DNA of 64,000 nucleotides from positions 25,021 through 89,020 of IMG/VR virus record IMGVR_UViG_3300032931_000905; one strand, given 5' to 3'. Position numbers and translations under genes: made by a program. The DNA is from a virus. Positions 62,299 through 64,000 of this stretch are shown piece after piece. Below the pieces are notes generated by a model that ran no database searches, was not told the DNA's origin, and worked only from the letters and a program-made list of their open reading frames with translations. The number at the start of each line of letters is the position of its first letter. Position 1 is the first letter of the stretch.

Positions 62299-62826
62299 TT
62301 ACGCCAGGGTTGGTACTCCGGCATTAATGACAATGGCGCCTGCTTCAGAGGCGATGACTGTGACATCCAAGGTGCCCACCAAGGCACGAACACCCTCACC
62401 GAGATCGGCATCGGCCGTCACGGAGACCTGTGCCGTACCCAAGGGCCCGACGGCGACCACATCAGCAGAGAGACCATCTGCGGCGGGGACGACCGACAAC
62501 ACCGTGGCGTCTGAGGTGCCCCAGACTGGAAGACCGTCTACGACCGCTGGATTTCCCTTGGCCGAGACAAATGCTACCGCTAAGGTCACTTTTTGTACGT
62601 CTGTCAGAATCAATGCCATGTCAGCACTCCTTTGTAGATGGACGATTTGGGCGGTCCCTATCGGAACAGGTAATGTCCCTCGGAGGTTCCTCACAGGTCC
62701 GAGTGTCCATATGACTCGATCCTGCTGTGTTGCTGGTACTGGTACTGGTACTGTATCCGTCTGACGGTTGATATAGACGTTGACCGTGACACCATCAGTG
62801 GTACAATATGCTTGTGTCTTAGGCAT
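62299..62826 (-). CDS. Ig-like structural protein, 175 aa, with in-frame internal start
   Basis: C-terminal 105 residues look like a bacterial Ig-like (Big-type) domain (VSAKGNPAVVDGLPVWGTSD, AQVSVTADADLG). AAGGAG precedes an in-frame ATG at 62619, so a short form may also be made. The first ATG follows a late box closely. Likely a virion decoration protein. Confidence 0.6.
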   Translation of the reverse strand: MPKTQAYCTTDGVTVNVYINRQTDTVPVPVPATQQDRVIWTLGPVRNLRGTLPVPIGTAQIVHLQRSADMALILTDVQKVTLAVAFVSAKGNPAVVDGLPVWGTSDATVLSVVPAADGLSADVVAVGPLGTAQVSVTADADLGEGVRALVGTLDVTVIASEAGAIVINAGVPTLA

Positions 62827-62829
62827 AGC

Positions 62830-62837
62830 TATTTATG
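62830..62837 (-). promoter_or_regulatory. Candidate late promoter box CATAAATA
   Basis: One mismatch to the T4 late consensus, 4 bases before the start codon at 62826, so transcription would begin at or past it; more likely it serves the internal start at 62619. Confidence 0.4.
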
Positions 62838-62848
62838 CTTTCGCCCTG

Positions 62849-64000
62849 TTATCGTACCGATCCGCCGGGCATATTGGCGACCGATAAGACTGGGGTCAGG
62901 ATTGGATCAGCTTCGAATTTATCTTTGGACTTGCCTATCACGACAGGATCAATGGCCTTTTCCTTCTTGACCTTAGGGGCCTCTCCTTGTTCCTCATCGT
63001 CCTGGGTATTATCAGGCTTCTCTGGCTTCTCGGTTGATTTAGGGGCCATGGGGAAGGCTTCTCTGAGAATGCGTCTGATGGTCTGTCGGTATGGATAGTC
63101 TTCTGTGACAGTCACAGGGATGCGTGTGGCCGATCCCTTCGCATCTTGCTTGACAATCCAGCGTTGACCTTCGGGATCAAATTGTGCGGTGGCATGTCTG
63201 GTATGATCGTCCCACTCCGCTTTGGTAATCGTCATTCTCGTCGGTCCCCCATCTTCGGTCATCGCCATCCCCTTTTCGGTACCATCACCAGAGATTCCGA
63301 TACCGGTCCCTGGACGATCAGGTTCATCATGCAATTCATGGAGGGACGCGGAGACCGTGGACTTTCTATTCTGTCTCTCTTCCTTGTCAGCCCGCTTCCA
63401 GGCTTTATTACCCAGACCTGGGGTCTTGGGGTTCAACTGTTGCTTGATCGTCCGACTAAGGTTCTTTCGGCGAGCATAGGCATCTTTCCTGTAATCATCA
63501 TTCCACTGGGCCTTCAGGTCGGCCTCTTCCAGGTTCGCTTTGGCCAGCTTTGTATAGTAATCAGGGCGTTCACCCAGATGATCTCGCGCAATCTCTTCGG
63601 CTGTCTGGTCAGAGGTGGCATGTTCATGCTCGACCTTGATACCCTTGGCAATTTGGTCCTTGATCGTATCCAGAGAGACCCCATGCTTCTGGGCAATCTC
63701 TTCGGCCGAAAGGGTCTTGACATTCAAGGAGGCTTCAGTCAAGGCCTGGCGACGATAGGTGTCCCAGGCAGATTCTTTCAGTTCCTTTGCTGTCTTCGTG
63801 GCTAACTTAGTGAGTTCGCGGTTTGCGAGACCCAACAGGTTCTTGGCGGCGCGGCCGCGACGGGCAAACTTATCGATATCACTCTGGGAACGAAGGTTCT
63901 TACGCAGGGCTTCGTGAATCACGGTCTTGACGGTGTTGAAGGTGTTGGGATGCTCGGCTTTGGTGATGGTATAATTGAGGTGCTCTGGGGACATATTCTC
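62849..64000 (-). CDS. DUF5661-containing virion-region protein, 5' end possibly outside
   Basis: At least 381 residues. HGVSLDTIKDQIAKGIKVEH and EIARDHLGERPDYYTKLAK match the DUF5661 module. The N-terminal part is basic and helical; the C-terminus is Lys/Glu rich. First in-window ATG is 63994, but the frame stays open to the edge. Neighbouring genes suggest a head or packaged protein. Confidence 0.6.
   Translation of the reverse strand, partial: ENMSPEHLNYTITKAEHPNTFNTVKTVIHEALRKNLRSQSDIDKFARRGRAAKNLLGLANRELTKLATKTAKELKESAWDTYRRQALTEASLNVKTLSAEEIAQKHGVSLDTIKDQIAKGIKVEHEHATSDQTAEEIARDHLGERPDYYTKLAKANLEEADLKAQWNDDYRKDAYARRKNLSRTIKQQLNPKTPGLGNKAWKRADKEERQNRKSTVSASLHELHDEPDRPGTGIGISGDGTEKGMAMTEDGGPTRMTITKAEWDDHTRHATAQFDPEGQRWIVKQDAKGSATRIPVTVTEDYPYRQTIRRILREAFPMAPKSTEKPEKPDNTQDDEEQGEAPKVKKEKAIDPVVIGKSKDKFEADPILTPVLSVANMPGGSVR

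Noticed and set aside
63146-63805. A 219-codon open frame on the plus strand
   Set aside because: Opposite the DUF5661 gene, without start signal or recognisable protein features.
1-64000. CRISPR arrays or insertion sequences
   Set aside because: I saw no regularly spaced repeats and no transposase; repeats found are tandem duplications, promoter elements or tRNA similarity.

Overview
The window is a stretch of a large T4-type (contractile-tailed) phage genome. It carries T4-style baseplate and tail genes, a T4-style replication and late-transcription block in recognisable order (rnh, dsbA, 33, 59, 32), consensus T4 late promoter boxes (TATAAATA), many tiny overlapping accessory genes, homing endonucleases and a very large tRNA island. 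Nothing looks like chromosomal backbone. The host is inferred only from the cargo genes: a 2-oxoacid:ferredoxin oxidoreductase beta subunit, a phosphate-selective-type outer-membrane porin with signal peptide, a lipid A deacylase-like barrel and a PEP-CTERM protein all point to a Gram-negative bacterium. The oxidoreductase suggests one with ferredoxin-based carbon metabolism, for example the reverse TCA cycle. A Nitrospira-like host is a reasonable guess but is not proven here.

Layout. 1-7480 (minus): baseplate (gp25 start, PAAR tip, gp5 with a GH19 lysozyme-like domain, gp27-like hub, an enlarged gp53, gp48). 7535-12315 (plus): gp4 head-completion nuclease, a conserved late protein, gp54-like, gp26, gp51, tape-measure/gp29-like. 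From 12383 to the end almost everything is on minus. 12383-22935: gp32, gp59, small proteins, the porin, late-transcription factors gp33 and DsbA, SleB-like hydrolase, RecB-like nuclease, PhoH, small membrane proteins, PagL-like barrel. 22995-35603: TusA-like protein, glycosyltransferase, RNase H/flap nuclease, RtcB, DNA ligase, PEP-CTERM protein, phosphatase, HNH endonuclease, porB. 35640-45310: the RNA island, with 39 tRNA genes or tRNA-like genes covering all 20 amino acids, a tmRNA, several large structured non-coding RNAs, homing endonucleases, a second TusA and small ORFs. 45390-53353: very small genes, many joined by ATGA or TAATG overlaps. 53363-56921: class II ribonucleotide reductase, ThyX and primase. 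57265-64000: holin, virion-associated and internal-head proteins, HAD phosphatase and a truncated DUF5661 protein.

The most interesting material is in the RNA island. About half of the tRNAs lack the universal G18G19 / U55C56 loop contacts. They show compensating changes instead (A18G19 with G55C56, A18U19 with G55A56, G18U19 with U55A56), so an alternative D-loop/T-loop contact appears to be maintained. Between the tRNAs lie at least four long RNAs closed by 8-10 bp helices, one with two pseudoknots, reminiscent of the GOLLD/ROOL ornate RNAs of phage tRNA clusters. RtcB (RNA repair), two TusA-like proteins (sulfur relay for tRNA thiolation) and the tmRNA fit a picture of a phage that supplies and maintains its own translation RNAs. 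Expression appears to use sigma70-like early promoters with a shared upstream element, several of them placed so that the mRNA would be leaderless, plus T4-type late promoters.
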